From Lichina pygmaea (Eukaryota > Ascomycota > Lichinomycetes > Lichinales > Lichinaceae), in contig OY730170.1 in assembly GCA_963422465.1 (NCBI GenBank), forward strand, positions 2,890,379 to 2,954,378: 64,000 bases of DNA, in the 5' to 3' direction. Below are positions 11,152-22,693 of this stretch, piece by piece. The number at the start of each line of letters is the position of its first letter. The first letter of the stretch is position 1. The translations under genes were made by a program, and so were the position numbers. Under the pieces are notes generated by a model that was not told the DNA's origin, did no database searches, and was given only the letters and a program-made list of their open reading frames with translations.

Positions 11152-12501
11152 ATGTCCCGCAACCTGCTGTCGGCCGCCAGCCGCCACGCTTCGCGTAAAC
11201 GAAGATGCCTCGGTCTAGGACGACGTCCCGTCTCGACGTTTGGCTACACTCAGGCCGAAGCTCTGGTCTACTCCAGATACGGCGAGCCGGCCGAGGAGCT
11301 GAGGTGCGTATCCAGACGTACCGCCGCACCGAGCGTGACCCTGTAGGGCAACCCGAACTGACCCCTGCCTCGTGACATCGCCAGGCTGCACAGGTACTCG
11401 ATCGCGCCGGCCTACGCCAAGAATCTGACCCTCCGCTTCCTCGCGTCGCCGATCAATCCGTCCGACGTCAACCAGATCCAGGGCACGTATCCGAGCAAAC
11501 CGGTCTTCGCGACGACGCTCGGCACGCCGCAGCCCTCGGCCGTAGCCGGCAATGAAGGCGTCGCCGAGGTCGTCGCGACGGGGTCGGGCGTCAAGGGAGT
11601 CAAGCGCGGGGACTGGGTGATCATGGCTCGCGCCGGGCTCGGCACGTGGCGGACGTACGCGTCTGCGGACTCGGAAGAGGACGTCATCGCCATCGACAAC
11701 AGGGACGGCATCACGGCCGTCCAGGCGGGGACCGTGAGCGTCAATCCGTGCACGGCGTACCGCATGCTACGCGACTTTGTGCATCTCGACCCCGCAAGGG
11801 GGGATTGGTTCATACAGAACGGCGCGAACTCCGGGGTCGGTCGAGCGGCGATACAGCTGGCGAGGATATGGGGCTACAAGAGCATCAACGTGATCCGGGA
11901 CCGAGCCGGAGGGGTCGAGGATCTGAAGACGGAGCTGCGCGAGCTCGGCGCCACCGTCGTCGTCACCGAGGACGAGCTGCTGGATACGCGCTCCTTTGCG
12001 GAGAAGCTCGGCGAATGGACCCACGGCGGCCGCGAGAAGGTGCGGCTCGGGCTGAACTGCGTTGGAGGGAAAGCTGCGATGGCGATGGCTCGTTTTCTCA
12101 GCTCTTCGGACGTCCCTTTGACGACGACGACCAACGCCGTCTCTTCCTCCGACGGCGCGGCGCCTCAGGACCCGCGGCCGAAACTGGTGACGTACGGCGC
12201 CATGTCGCGCCAGGGTCTGACGATCCCGGCGAGCATGTTGATCTTCCAGGACGTCAGTGTCGAAGGGTTTTGGGTGAGCCGATGGGCGGCGCAGCACCCG
12301 GCGCTCAAGAAACAGACGGTCGACGACGTGCTGGACCTCACCCGTCGGGGCGACTTTCGCGAGGGACCCGTCCGCGAGGTGCGATGGCCTGGCGACGCCA
12401 ACGACGCCAACAACACCGCCGCCGAGGACACGATCAAGAAGGAGGTCCAGAGCACGCTACAGGGGTATAGAGGGGCCAAGGCCGTGTTTGTCTTTCCGTG
12501 A
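11152..12501 (+). CDS. ETR1: Mitochondrial enoyl-[acyl-carrier] reductase (2-enoyl thioester reductase)
   Basis: The NADPH-dependent last step of mitochondrial fatty-acid synthesis, needed for lipoic acid and respiration. Two exons, 11152-11303 and 11395-type sequence beginning precisely at 11385 and running to 12501 (81-nt intron), encode 422 aa. The first 30 residues are Arg/Ser-rich with no acids, a plausible mitochondrial presequence. INPSDVNQIQGTYPSKP holds the catalytic tyrosine; NGANSGVGRAAIQLAR is the nucleotide-binding loop of this MDR subfamily; LNCVGGKAAM and YGAMSRQGLTIPASMLIF follow as expected. It is co-directional with PFK, 234 bases downstream, with no sign of a functional link. 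Confidence 0.93.
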
Positions 12502-13708
12502 ACGGGATCCGTTGCTCGAGAGGGAGATGAAAAGAAAGGGAGAAGGTCCATAGGGATTTATAATCGTGGGACAAGCCTCTTCATCTCCCGCTGAACAGAT
12601 GGCATTGCTGCTCAGCGTCTTGTGTTTCTCGTTGTTGCTCAGTCCCTTGCCGCTCAGTCCCTTGCCGCGCAGTCCATTGCTGCTTAGCCCCTTGCGTTGC
12701 TTACTTACTCGTTGTTCCTCAGCCCCCCTGGGCGTCACTCTGACTGACGGGAGCTTCGGCATATACCCACCACCAAGCAAGCAATAGGAGCAAGCAATAG
12801 GAGCAAGCAACGAGGAAGCCAACTCGCATCTACACCACCCCACACTACGCTACACCACACCACACTACCCGCAGTAGCCACGACCTGAACAGCACCGCTC
12901 CCCAAGATTCACAGGACAACCGTATTTCCGTACGTGACTTACTATTCGTCACGTGGCACGTGGCTGCCTGGTGCCTTTGTCGAACAAGAATGATGGGTTG
13001 TGGAGCTATGGCTGATCGGTTGGACAGCCAGGCGGTGAGACGGCCGGACCGTGAGACGGCCAGACGGCCAGTGAACCAATGAGCCAGTCATCTCCGCTGG
13101 ACGGCCCACCTAGCCGGGCAGCCATCGAGCAGGACAGCCAGATAGACAGACAGACAGTCTGACGGTCAGCCGGCTGGCTAGCCGGACAGCCATCTAGCAA
13201 GTCAGCCTGTCAGCCAACAATGCAGCAGGTCAGCCTGTCAGCCAGCAGCCCAGCTATGCAGCAACCCAGCTATGCAGCAACCCAGCAACCCAGTCCTCCA
13301 GTTCTCCGCCCACACCTTTCCCCGCGCCAGCTTCAACGCACCTTTCATACTTTGCATTTCTTGACTGTTTAGCTCTACAGCAAGCAGTTCCACTAATTAT
13401 ATGCTGATGAAAATCTATACTGTACGGAGCCACGCAGCTGGACGCACACGCCTGGCCCCACGCAGTTGCACGGAACCTGATGCGGTCGACGCACTGCAGG
13501 TCCATCGAAAAGAAAGCTCCCAAAGGATTGTCTCGGAACGCGAGAAGGAAGAGGCAAGGATGAGGAGATGGACATCGACGTGAGATAAAAAAGAAGTATT
13601 GTGGGAAAACTAGGGGAAAATCAGGGGAAAATTAGGGGAAGGTGGGATTGGAACCGGAAAGCAGCTGAATTGAAGAAGATGAAGAGGAGGAAGAGAACAA
13701 AAGAAAAA
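12502..13708. other. Repeat-bearing spacer
   Basis: 1.2 kb with several simple or degenerate repeats: CAGTCCCTTGCCGC-type units near 12640-12710, AGCAAGCAATAGG units at 12773-12810, ACACCACACT runs at 12830-12870, GACAGCCAG/GACGGCC runs at 13020-13210 and CAGCAACCCAGC units at 13240-13295. No gene is evident. Confidence 0.5.
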
Positions 13709-15772
13709 TCAAGCGCAGTCCTGATCCCAGTGCTCCTGAATCCAGCGTCTCAGCATAGAAGTGAACGACTGTCCGTCGGCGTAGACGAGGACGTCGCCGG
13801 CGTCGTATTCCTGCCCGAGGAACGTGAGACCCAGGATGATGTACGGCTGGATAAAGTCCAGGAAGATGAGGTCGATCGTGTCTGGTTCGTGCTTGGTGTC
13901 ATGCTCTGCGGGCGTGAGGCTGCCGCTCGATGCTGTCGAAGAGGAGGAGAGGGGAGAAGAGGAAAAAGAAGAAGATGAGGACGACGACGAACGGGTGGGG
14001 AAGAATACGTTGGCATCGATAAAGTCCGGGACCGAGTGGAATGCTATCGGCAGATGAATCGTGTCGTCGCCGTCGTCGCCGCCGTCGTCTCGCGTAGTGT
14101 ATCCTGGCTGGAGCTCGTGCTTTCCCTGGGGGACGTCGTACGACGGCTCCTGTCCAAGGATCTCTTGGCCGTGCCGACCATGCCGAGACCGATAAGACAC
14201 ATGCTCCTGCGCGGTGGTTTCTACGCTCGGAGCACTGTGCGGCTGCGGCACCGCCGGCTCCCGAAGGCTCTCGAAGAGCGGGCCGTGGTTGTTGAGCAGC
14301 GTCATCAGATGCTTCGTCTTTTCGTACGGCACGCCGCTCAGGTACTTGAATCCGCCGGTGAAGGGCGACACGATGTACGCCGTGTCCGCGGTGAAAGGGC
14401 CTTTGAAGATGTCGAATCTGATGGCGCCCGTGTTGATGATCATCTGAGCCGGTCCACCGCCGGAGACGTTGACATGGCGAACGATGTCCGGTAGGACGCT
14501 CTCTTGGAGCAACGATAGGATGCTGTGCTTGCTCGGAAACTTTGCCCGGTTGAGCCAGTAGTCTTGCGGAGCACAGCCGATCAGGTCGTCTAGCTCGAGC
14601 GTCCGTCGAGCATCGGCAATGTACCTCGAGACCTTCTGTCCGGCTGCCGTCGGAAAGGTCGAGCTGTTCATCCCGCTATGATGATGGAATGAGAGGACGT
14701 TGTTGTCGATGTATCGTCTTGCAAAAGTCGGCGCAGAGGAAACAGAAGCACTCCCGTCCTTACCCCGGGTGGATATTTCGCCAACGGACATGAAGCCGAT
14801 GGTCTCCAAGTATCTGCCGCTCTCGAGCGCCGTAGACTTGGAGTCGTACACCACGTAGTCGCGGATATGCGAGTGGCCCCCAAAGAACTGAATAGGCGTA
14901 TCCCATCGCACCCGCCGAATGGCGGCGTGGATTGCCCTGTACTCGCTCGACCGGACAGGGACATGGCCGGCGACGAGAAAGAGATCGACTTCCCTGTCCC
15001 GGATGGCCTCCTGAAACCATTCCTCTTGTATCGTCTCCTCGACCGGTTGGACGATGGTGTTGTTCCAGTTACCCTTGAAATCGAACAGAAAGCCGAAAGC
15101 CGATATGCGGATGCCTTGATTCGGCGTTGTGAACTTTCTAAATCTAGGCGCCAGCGGGACGAAGCTGGCCCTTCTCTCGTTGTATATGTCGATGTTGGAC
15201 GAAAGATAGCTCCCCATGAAGTTGGGAACCGTGACGAAGTATTCCTCCTCGGCGGTGTGTTTCTTGTACAGCTCATGATTGCCGGAACAGAGCGCATCGA
15301 TGTCCTGTTGCTTGAAGATCTCGGACGTGTACTTCCCCTCCGGGTCTGCCGCATCGTAGAGGCCGTTGCCTTCGACGCGATCGCCCGTATCGATAAGGAG
15401 CAGGTCCACTCCTCTTTCGTTTGCTCGATTTCTCAGATGCTGCGCCAACGAAACGTAATCACCCCAATCGGCCGAATAGAATGGTCTTGTATGAAAGATC
15501 AGCGAGATGCTTCAGAGCAATGCCGTGATCCGCACTCACTCCTGAAGGTGCCCCGCATGCCAGCCGTGGATATCCGTGGTGTGCAAGAAGTTCAGCTGGT
15601 TCCACGGGAGGTCTCGCAAAGGAGCAGCTATCGGCTCTGCAGCGCCAGGTTGAGCTGCTTGGACGCTCGGTAACGCAAGTGCAACGCTCAAGAGGATGCG
15701 ACAGAGCATGTCATAGCTCAGACGTGTGGCATGTGCCGGAATATGGCTGGCCATGCCCGTTGAGAGGATCAT
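13709..15772 (-). CDS. Secreted metallophosphatase, 5'-nucleotidase family
   Basis: A calcineurin-like metallophosphoesterase of the fungal family that includes yeast YHR202W; it is expected outside the cell or in the vacuole. Two exons, 15540-15772 and 13709-15485, with a 54-nt intron (15486-15539). The junction gives [21 protein letters not shown]. Metal-binding motifs are in order: [36 protein letters not shown] and FGGHSHIRD. The C-terminal half matches a 5'-nucleotidase C domain and ends in an acidic Ser-rich tail. From the ATG at 15772 it is 669 aa, but the ATG at 15709 starts a far better signal peptide ([18 protein letters not shown]), so the real start may be there. The substrate is unknown. 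Confidence 0.85.
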
Positions 15773-15960
15773 CGTCGACTTGTCGACAACGACGATGACG
15801 ACATGTGCAAGGCAGCAGCGGCTCTAGTGACCTCGGTGGTGCACGTGGTGTCAACATTCGCGACTTCGGCGGCAAGTTCCGGCCGACATCGAGTCCGTGC
15901 ATCAGCCCAGTCGCTAGCTTCACCAACTCCCAACGACGGTCAAGTCCTAGTCCTCCACGG

Positions 15961-17701
15961 ATGTCCCTGCGTCGGGCAGCAGAGTCCTGTCTGAAGCACC
16001 AGCAACTTCACAAACTCGGCAATGTATTCATCAGCCAGCCAGCGGACGAGCAACAGATCTTCCGAGCGGTCGACGCTGCCGATGCGCGGTTCGAGGCCGG
16101 TAAGCAGCCTAGATCCGATCAGCTTCGAGGATTCTGACATGGTCACATGCAGACAAGCCAAAGTCACCCTTGGACGGGAGACTGGTTGGGGTCAAAGACA
16201 ATATCTGCACCGCCGATCTTCCGACCACATGCGCCTCGGGCGTTTTGAAGAATTACACAAGCCCGTTTGATGCGACCGTGGTCCGACGGCTGAAGGCCGC
16301 CGGCGCCATCGTCGCGGGCAAAACAAACCTGGATGAGTTTGGTATGGGGTTCGTGGAAAAGCCGGTCCTTTGGAAATCATACGTCTGACCGTGGCTGGGA
16401 CAGCTCCCATTCGACCTACTCCTACTTCGGTCCAGTAAGGAGCGTGGCCGCGGACAATGCGTCGCGCGCAAGGTCTGTCGGGGGAAGCTCTGGTGGAAGC
16501 GCCCTTGCCGTGTCGACACGGCAGTGCTACGCGTAGGTCATACCCGTCTTCGCAGATGGAGTGGGGAGCTCTGACCGCAAATGCTTGGCTCAGCTCCTTG
16601 GGTACGGATACTGGTGGCTCCGTGCGGCTTCCGGCTGCATATACCGGCACTGTGGGGTTCAAGCCATCCTATGGCCTGGTGTCTAGATGGGGAGTAGTTG
16701 CGTATGCAAACTCCATGGACACTGTCGGCGTACTGGCCAACAAGGCCAAGGTGGCCCGTGAAGTTTTCCGTCCGTCTTGCAGAGAACATCCATTCGTTGG
16801 GCTCGTGTATCTAACTCAGTTGGTAGATGTCATCAACGGCCACGATGGTCAGGACCCGACCAGTCTCTCGGATGCGACTCGGGAACGCATTGCCGATCAA
16901 GCTCGGAGGCGGAAGGGGCCTGGCCAGCTGAAAGTGGGCGTACCGGTCGAATACAACATCGAAGAGCTTGACCCCATCGTCAGACGCGCCTGGCTCCGTA
17001 CCATACAGCTGTTCGAACGTCTGGGCCACACAGTCGTGCCGGTGACCCTACCCGCCACAAAGTCGGCCCTGTCCGCGTACTACATCCTCGCGCCGTCGGA
17101 GGCATCTTCGAACCTCGCCAAATACGATGGTGTGCGCTACGGTTCGCGCGCGGAGGGACCGGACAAGGCTGGGCCGGACGAGGTGCTCTACTCTCGAACG
17201 AGGGGCGCCTTTCTCGGCGAGGAAGTGAAGGCGCGCATCCTGCTGGGGACGTTCAGTCTCAGCGCCAGGGCGATCGACAACTACTTTGTGCAGGCGCAGA
17301 AGGTCCGACGTCTCGTGCAGGAAGACTTCAACCGCGTCTTCCGGCTGCCCAACGGTCTGCTGCCGCCGCCGTCGTCGACGTCCCCAGAATCGCCTCGCGC
17401 CGAACAGCATGCGCAAGCGCATGCGGACCGCGTCGACGTGCTGCTCGGTCCCACGGCACCCACCCTGCCGCCCTTCCTCGACCATGTCGAGACCCAGTCG
17501 TCCGTCGCGGCGTACACGAACGATGTCCTGACCGTCCCCGCTAGCCTTGCCGGTCTACCGGCGATCAGCGTGCCCGTGGCGATCGACGACGTCGCTCGTG
17601 AGTCCCTTCCAGACGTGCCAACGGTGGGCATGCAGATCATCGGGCAGCACGGCGACGACGAGACGGTCTTGGCTGTGGCCGAGGCCATGGAGGAGGAGTG
17701 A
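15961..17701 (+). CDS. HER2: Mitochondrial glutamyl-tRNA(Gln) amidotransferase subunit A
   Basis: The amidase subunit of the GatFAB complex, which makes Gln-tRNA(Gln) for mitochondrial translation. Exons: 15961-16099, 16153-16348, 16404-16532, 16594-16769 and 16827-17701, giving 504 aa. Amidase-signature features: [19 protein letters not shown] (catalytic Lys), [11 protein letters not shown] joined to [11 protein letters not shown], the GGSSGGSA loop and [17 protein letters not shown] (nucleophile Ser region). The fourth intron (57 nt, stop-free, in frame) is ambiguous; its removal yields [18 protein letters not shown], matching relatives. The gene is divergent from the metallophosphatase, with only 188 bases between the starts. 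A 19-nt G run begins 2 nt after the stop codon. Confidence 0.92.
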
Positions 17702-17702
17702 A

Positions 17703-17721
17703 GGGGGGGGGGGGGGGGGGG
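17703..17721 (+). repeat. 19-nt G homopolymer
   Basis: An uninterrupted run of G lies immediately after the HER2 stop codon, in the presumed 3' UTR. Similar tracts occur at 23189-23212 and 29610-29632. Confidence 0.9.
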
Positions 17722-17850
17722 ACGGACGTTGCATCTTGCTACCGGGAGGTGCACTTGACGATCTTGGACGCTCGATCCCGTGTATTTTGTGGTCTAGGCG
17801 TAGGACAGCAATCCCAACGGGAACAGCACGACACGCGGGGTATATAGCAG

Positions 17851-19007
17851 CTATCTGTAGAGCCATCTCCCAAGGAGAGGTATCCGCCGGTACAGGTCGT
17901 CGTAGCCTTTCCCAACCCAGCCCCTGACTTCGCCGCCTCTGCCTACGATGCCTATGCCACCGGCCAGCCAGAGTCCAGCCAAAAGAGCACTGACGGCGTT
18001 GACGGTGTACCATCTCCTCTTCCGCCTCGTTGCGCGGCGGGCGTCCGGTGGGCCTGCCGTCTGCTCCGGCGCGTACGCCAGCCACTTCGCCCAGCCCCAG
18101 ATGATGTGCGTGCTGGCTACAGCTATCAGAACCGTATATCCGATGAACGACGTTGCAGGGTCCTTTGCGAATCCATGACCGACGTAACTGAGACCAATCC
18201 CGGCGCTGCTGCCGTCTACCCACAACGGTAGGACGCGGTTGACGAAGATATGGCCCAGCACGAACGGGGCCAATGCGTAGCCCAGCATGCTCGTGCCGCT
18301 TAGTCTGGGCCACGCCAAGCGTCGACGGTCAGCGCTCGAGTCTGCGCCGTACCGTCGCGCAAGGTGCACGCGGCGGTATGTTCGCAGAGCCATGCCCGAG
18401 AGGATGTGCGCCGCCAGAGGAACGAAGACGACCAGGGGCTCCGCAAGGCTCGATTGGTAGTAAGGGCGGGTAAGCAGCAGGTACTGCTCCGAGGCCGGGA
18501 CCGAGCGGGTTAGCAGAGGGATCAACGAAGTGTTGGTGACATGCATGGCCAGAAAGGCGGTGAATGTGTAGGAAGAGTATTTCTGTATCCGGGTGACTGT
18601 ATTCGAAGGCCGGTAAGCACTGACGTCTTTGAGTAGCTTGATGCCAAGGGCTCTTGTCGTCGACGTGGGGTTCCAACGCTAAGGTTGATCCACGTACGGT
18701 AATAGACAGTGCTATGGCCATGCAGGCCCAAAGCTGCAGAGGAGTGGGCTAGGAAATTGGGCTTCTTGGACTGTGACGTTGACGAGGCGGACGTTGACGC
18801 CGGAAGGGATGGGTCGGTCGATGAAGATATGCTGAGGCCAGCTTCCTCGTCCACGGGAGATGGCTCGAGCTCGTGCATCTCGATGGAGTCGTCATCGTGA
18901 CCGTCCCACTCAGGGATGGAGGTGTCGGCCATGGATGGCGGCGATGATGATTGCGAACCTGGAGGTCGTGGAAGAGTAAGAACTGACTTGCGCCAGAGAT
19001 TACTCAT
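17851..19007 (-). CDS. MCP1: MCP1-like mitochondrial outer-membrane protein (DUF1691)
   Basis: Related to yeast Mcp1, a multi-pass mitochondrial outer-membrane protein tied to lipid homeostasis and Vps13 contacts. Two exons, 18698-19007 and 17851-18596 (101-nt intron), 351 aa. The junction rebuilds STVYYLTRIQKYSSYTFTAF, typical of the family. The N-terminal 85 residues are acidic and Ser-rich (cytosolic). They are followed by about five hydrophobic segments: SSYTFTAFLAMHVTN, PLVVFVPLAAHILSGMAL, YALAPFVLGHIFVN, FIGYTVLIAVASTHIIWGW and VNAVSALLAGLWLAGG. Histidines recur within the segments. The start could instead be the ATG of MADTSIPEW, 25 codons in. It is tail-to-tail with HER2. Confidence 0.82.
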
Positions 19008-19618
19008 TCCTGACGTAAGCAGAAGCTTTCAGGCGTATCAAAAGTTATGATGCTAGCGCCACTGCATCTCACCCGGATTGTCTGGGAGCTCTTCCGAGTA
19101 TCGACATCCACTGCGGTCAACATCAACAAGGTAAAATAGAGTAACCAACACCAACCAAGTCTCAAAGTCTGCGTCAACCTCAAGACTGAAAGACCAGCAT
19201 CGATCAGCTACCGTACTGCAAACATGCCTCCGGCAAGTTTACACCACAAATCTCTCATTCGCTCTGGTTCTGTTTTCTTAATCCAGAAAGAGGGCTGTTG
19301 GAAGACAGCTTGGCTGACGGCTAGCCTTCGACTTGGTTCTGTGGTGCGAATATTCAGAGGGCCTTTACCAATCCAGCACCTCTGGTATGGAGGCTCTGTT
19401 CTATTGTCCTAGGCTCTCCTTCCTATGCAGCTTTGCGATGAGGAGGACTGATCGATTTGGCAACGCTGGGTAGACGGAGAGCGCAAGAGAGGCGCGGAAA
19501 TCTTTTTTCTGTAAGTTTTCTGCTTTTGTTGCTATCGTCAGCGGGGGCTTGCTGTCCCTCTGTCTTGAAATTGTGCCCTCTGGAACATGATAGCTGACAG
19601 GATTTTGTCTTCCGGAGC
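19008..19618. other. Spacer upstream of MCP1 and the zinc-finger gene
   Basis: About 610 bases between divergent genes; the part beyond 19400 is more AT-rich than the neighbours. No coding feature seen. Confidence 0.4.
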
Positions 19619-20522
19619 ATGCAGGCGAGTTATGTCAGAAGGTAGGGTCTGATGTCTGTTTGGACTCTATCAACCATCAGCGGTTTTTCTTCCCTGATGC
19701 ATGCAATTCTAACCCCTGCATACTCCCTCGAAGGGCTATAGCCGTATGAATGAGTTTGAAGCGCATGAATCTTCGTATGATCATCAGCATAAGAAGGTAT
19801 GGTCATCTTAGTCCCTGCATCTGAGAAAGACTCAAATACTATCTTCTTGATTATCCATCTTTCTGTCCTTGTGTCTTTACTTGCATTCCAGGAATTGTGG
19901 CACCCCTAGACCTGTCTCGTGGTTCGTCTCCTACGGAATTGACATATGAACTCACCTCGACACACGCAACCAGCGCTTAAAAGAGATGAAACAAATGCAA
20001 CGAGATCCGCTCGCCTCGTCAAAAGCACGCAAGGCCGAGCGCAAAGCGGACGAGAAGTCTGGTCTGATCACGATCAAGCCTCTGAAACTAGAGAATAGCT
20101 CTTCGACGACGACAACCGGAGGTGGAAGCGGGTTCAAGAAAGCAGGCTTCAAGAGCGCGTTCAGTAGCGTCTCTGCCGGAAGTGGAGCCGAAGCCTCGAA
20201 GATGTCGACAGATGCTCAGCCGCCGAGGGCTGCAGAGACCAAACCGGCCATGGCAGGCTTCAAGAAGGTGACGACGACTACGACGACGGCTACAGGTTCC
20301 GGGACAGGCGGCGGCGGCACCGGTATTTCTGGCGACGCGAGCGCCGATGCAAAGGATGGCGGACAAACCCAGCACCAACAGCACCCACGAAACGAAGCAC
20401 AATTGCAACGACAACGACAACAACAAGTACAAGAACGAGCCGCGAGCGCCGATGAACCGCAAGAGAGCGACACGGAAGACGGAGGATATGAGATGTACGA
20501 CCCGAGATACCCAACGGACTGA
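19619..20522 (+). CDS. Small zinc-finger protein with a GPATCH8/ZNF804-like H-x(3)-SYDHxH motif
   Basis: Assembled from three exons: 19619-19641, 19742-19796 and 19974-20522 (208 aa, phases consistent). Exon 2 encodes NEFEAHESSYDHQHKK and exon 3 continues RLKEMKQMQRDP. This arrangement (F-E-x-H-x3-SYDH-x-H-K-x-RLK) is the histidine half of the zinc finger found in animal GPATCH8/ZNF804 proteins and in unnamed fungal proteins; no CxxC half is visible here. The rest is a low-complexity tail with GFKKAGFKSAF and GFKKVTTTT repeats, a Gln/Arg stretch and an acidic end (ESDTEDGGYEMYDPRYPTD). A nucleic-acid-related nuclear role is only a guess from the relatives. Exon 1 (eight codons) is the least certain part. 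Confidence 0.6.
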
Positions 20523-20861
20523 TAAATCTCCTTCTTGAATTTCAGCCCAGCAGAGCAGGCAGGGGAACAAGTCCGACCATGTCTCAGGCCGTGTCATTTA
20601 CAGTATCACAGCAACCATGTAGACCGTGCGCCAAGCGTATCGATCACACCGATAGACGTACATCGACAGACCGACAGAGACGGTGTAGAGTACAAACTAA
20701 AAAGCGAGAGGAATCAACAAACAAAACTCCCATTCTTTCTTTGATGCTTTTCCACCGCCCCATCTCTCTCTTCGCTGTGCACGTCCCTTCATCTACATAC
20801 CTCCATGTTCTTCAGCCTGTCCAAGTCACTTTGTTCTACGTTATGTACCATGCCGTCATCC

Positions 20862-20896
<35 letters not shown>

Positions 20897-21427
20897 CATA
20901 TTTCATATCGCGTGTTCCATATCCTGTTGGCGCGAACGAGAAGAACGAGAAGAACAAAAACAAGAATAAGAGCAACAAGAGCAACCGGACGAAGTAAAAG
21001 AACAAGAAGGACAAGAAGAAGAAGAAGAAGAAGAAGAAGAAGAAGAAGAAGAAGGAGAAGGACGAAGCTTGAACAAAAAGCCCTTACAAAACCCCAGCAA
21101 GCTGAGAGGAGAGAAGACCGAGAAAAGAAAAGAAAGGAAAAGAAAGGAGAGGAGAGAAGAAAAGATGAAAATGAGAGGAGAGGAGAGGAGAGAGCTGCAT
21201 GAGATTGTCTGACTGCTGAAATAGAAGTAGAGGTATAGTCCAAGTCATGAGCATGACAGATCTTGCTTTTGTTCCCGACACACGGGGAATACTTTATCAC
21301 CAAGTTCGATATAACACACACACACACAAATGCGCCGCCATCCCCTAGGTTACAGTACATACGTACACCTGGTCTTTCCCCCTCCCCAACATCAAGACCG
21401 GTTGTTCGATCGAGGTTTTCCAGAACT
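20523..21427. repeat. Microsatellite-rich spacer
   Basis: Contains a (CAT)n tract at about 20862-20895 and a long purine-strand GAA/GA-rich stretch from about 20938 to 21192, including uninterrupted GAA units at 21014-21055, plus (CA)n at about 21318-21330. The GA tract is translatable in several frames, but the products are pure Lys/Arg/Glu and I do not consider it coding. Confidence 0.6.
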
Positions 21428-22693
21428 TCAATCGAGATTGTCCAGGATGATGGGATACCACCTGCCTCTGCTGGCTTTGATGCCGGCGTCGGTGAAGCGT
21501 TTGACGGCGGCGTCGGCGCCGGCGGCGAGGTCCTTGGAGGCGGCGTCGCGCCAGTCGAGCCGGACGACGACGTCGGCGAGGGCCGGCAGGCGGTTGCGCC
21601 GGCCGAGGAGCCGGTCGGCGAGGTCGCCGGGTCTGAGGGCCGAGGTGCTCACGTTGATCTGCAGGCGGCGCAGCGACGACGGCAGCGCGTCGAGGACCTT
21701 GCCGTCGAGCCCCGGCCAGCCCAGCTCGAGCTCCTGCAGCGACGGCGCGGACGAGAGCAGCGCCGTCAGGGCGCCGCGGCTGTCGGACGACGGCAGGAAG
21801 TCGGTCGAGACGCGCAGCGCGCGCAGCGACTTGCCGTGCACGTGCGCGAGCGCGGTCAGGACCGTCTTGGTCACGAAGACCTCCTCCGTGTGCGAGAGCG
21901 GGTCGCGGATCTCGCAGACGGTGAAGGAGTGCAGCGGGCACAGGCCGCGCACGACCTCGGCCGTCATCGACTGCGTCGCCCGCGGGCCCGTGTAGCCCTG
22001 CCGCTGCTGGAAGGCGAGCGCCGGCGGCGGGCCGAAGAGCTCGATCTCGTCCAGCCCCGTCAGCTTCTCCAGCTCCTTGAGCAGCACCTTGGGCGAGCTG
22101 AAGGAGAAGCCGGTGAAGCGCAGGCTCTGCAGCGACCGGAAGGACGACAGGAAGTCGAGCTCGATGTGGTCGACGTAGAAGGTCAGGGCGCGCAGGGCCG
22201 GGTACTGCCTGGCGATGGCGGCGAAGCACTCGCGGTGGAAGTCGCGCAGGTGCTCCGAGTCGCCCGTGCGGTTCTTGTACAGCGTGAGGCTCTTGAGGTT
22301 GGGCACCTCCTCGAGCGTCGCCTTGAACCGGGCCAGGTCGTCCTCGTACGAGAGGATGATCGGGCTGGGCGAGTCGCGGTGGTACTGCTGGATGTTCTCG
22401 CGCGGCAGGCCCTCGCGGCTGATGACGTCCACGAGCTTGAAGCGGATGCACTGCACATGCTTGAGGTTCTGCGCGTGGCTGCCGCGCACCCAGTCGTACA
22501 GGTCGAACTGCGACGCGAAGGCGATCGGCCGCTTGTACAGGAACGGCTGGGCTTCGAGGTAGATCTGTTGCGACGTCTGCAGCATCTGGACGTCGACCGA
22601 GGACGAGTCAAGGAAGAGGCCTCCGTAAACCTGGTCGCGGATCTCCGGTGGAAGGTCCAGGAAGGGCGAAGGTGACTTGGCCGGCCCCACCAT
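21428..22693 (-). CDS. F-box/2EXR-like protein with a leucine-rich repeat-like body
   Basis: A single exon of 421 aa from the ATG at 22693. The N-terminus FLDLPPEIRDQVYGGLF is the short F-box/2EXR-like motif common to large fungal families. This is followed by YLEAQPFLYKRP and a series of LRR-like segments (NLKSLTLY, ALRALTFYVDHIEL, SLQSLRFTGF, GLDEIELFG, SLRALRVSTDFL, SLQELELGWPGLDG). Such proteins are usually substrate adaptors of SCF ubiquitin ligases, but no target can be named. The sequence is extremely GC-rich at third codon positions, which opens a long antisense reading frame of no significance. Confidence 0.7.
   Translation of the reverse strand: MVGPAKSPSPFLDLPPEIRDQVYGGLFLDSSSVDVQMLQTSQQIYLEAQPFLYKRPIAFASQFDLYDWVRGSHAQNLKHVQCIRFKLVDVISREGLPRENIQQYHRDSPSPIILSYEDDLARFKATLEEVPNLKSLTLYKNRTGDSEHLRDFHRECFAAIARQYPALRALTFYVDHIELDFLSSFRSLQSLRFTGFSFSSPKVLLKELEKLTGLDEIELFGPPPALAFQQRQGYTGPRATQSMTAEVVRGLCPLHSFTVCEIRDPLSHTEEVFVTKTVLTALAHVHGKSLRALRVSTDFLPSSDSRGALTALLSSAPSLQELELGWPGLDGKVLDALPSSLRRLQINVSTSALRPGDLADRLLGRRNRLPALADVVVRLDWRDAASKDLAAGADAAVKRFTDAGIKASRGRWYPIILDNLD

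Noticed and set aside
20938-21192. Lys/Arg/Glu-rich coding potential
   Set aside because: Pure GA/GAA repeat DNA, open in several frames on both strands.
21263-22675. A 470-codon plus-strand open frame
   Set aside because: It lies exactly antisense to the F-box/LRR-like gene, has an Arg/Ala/Glu-rich low-complexity product, and is explained by extreme third-position GC on the other strand.
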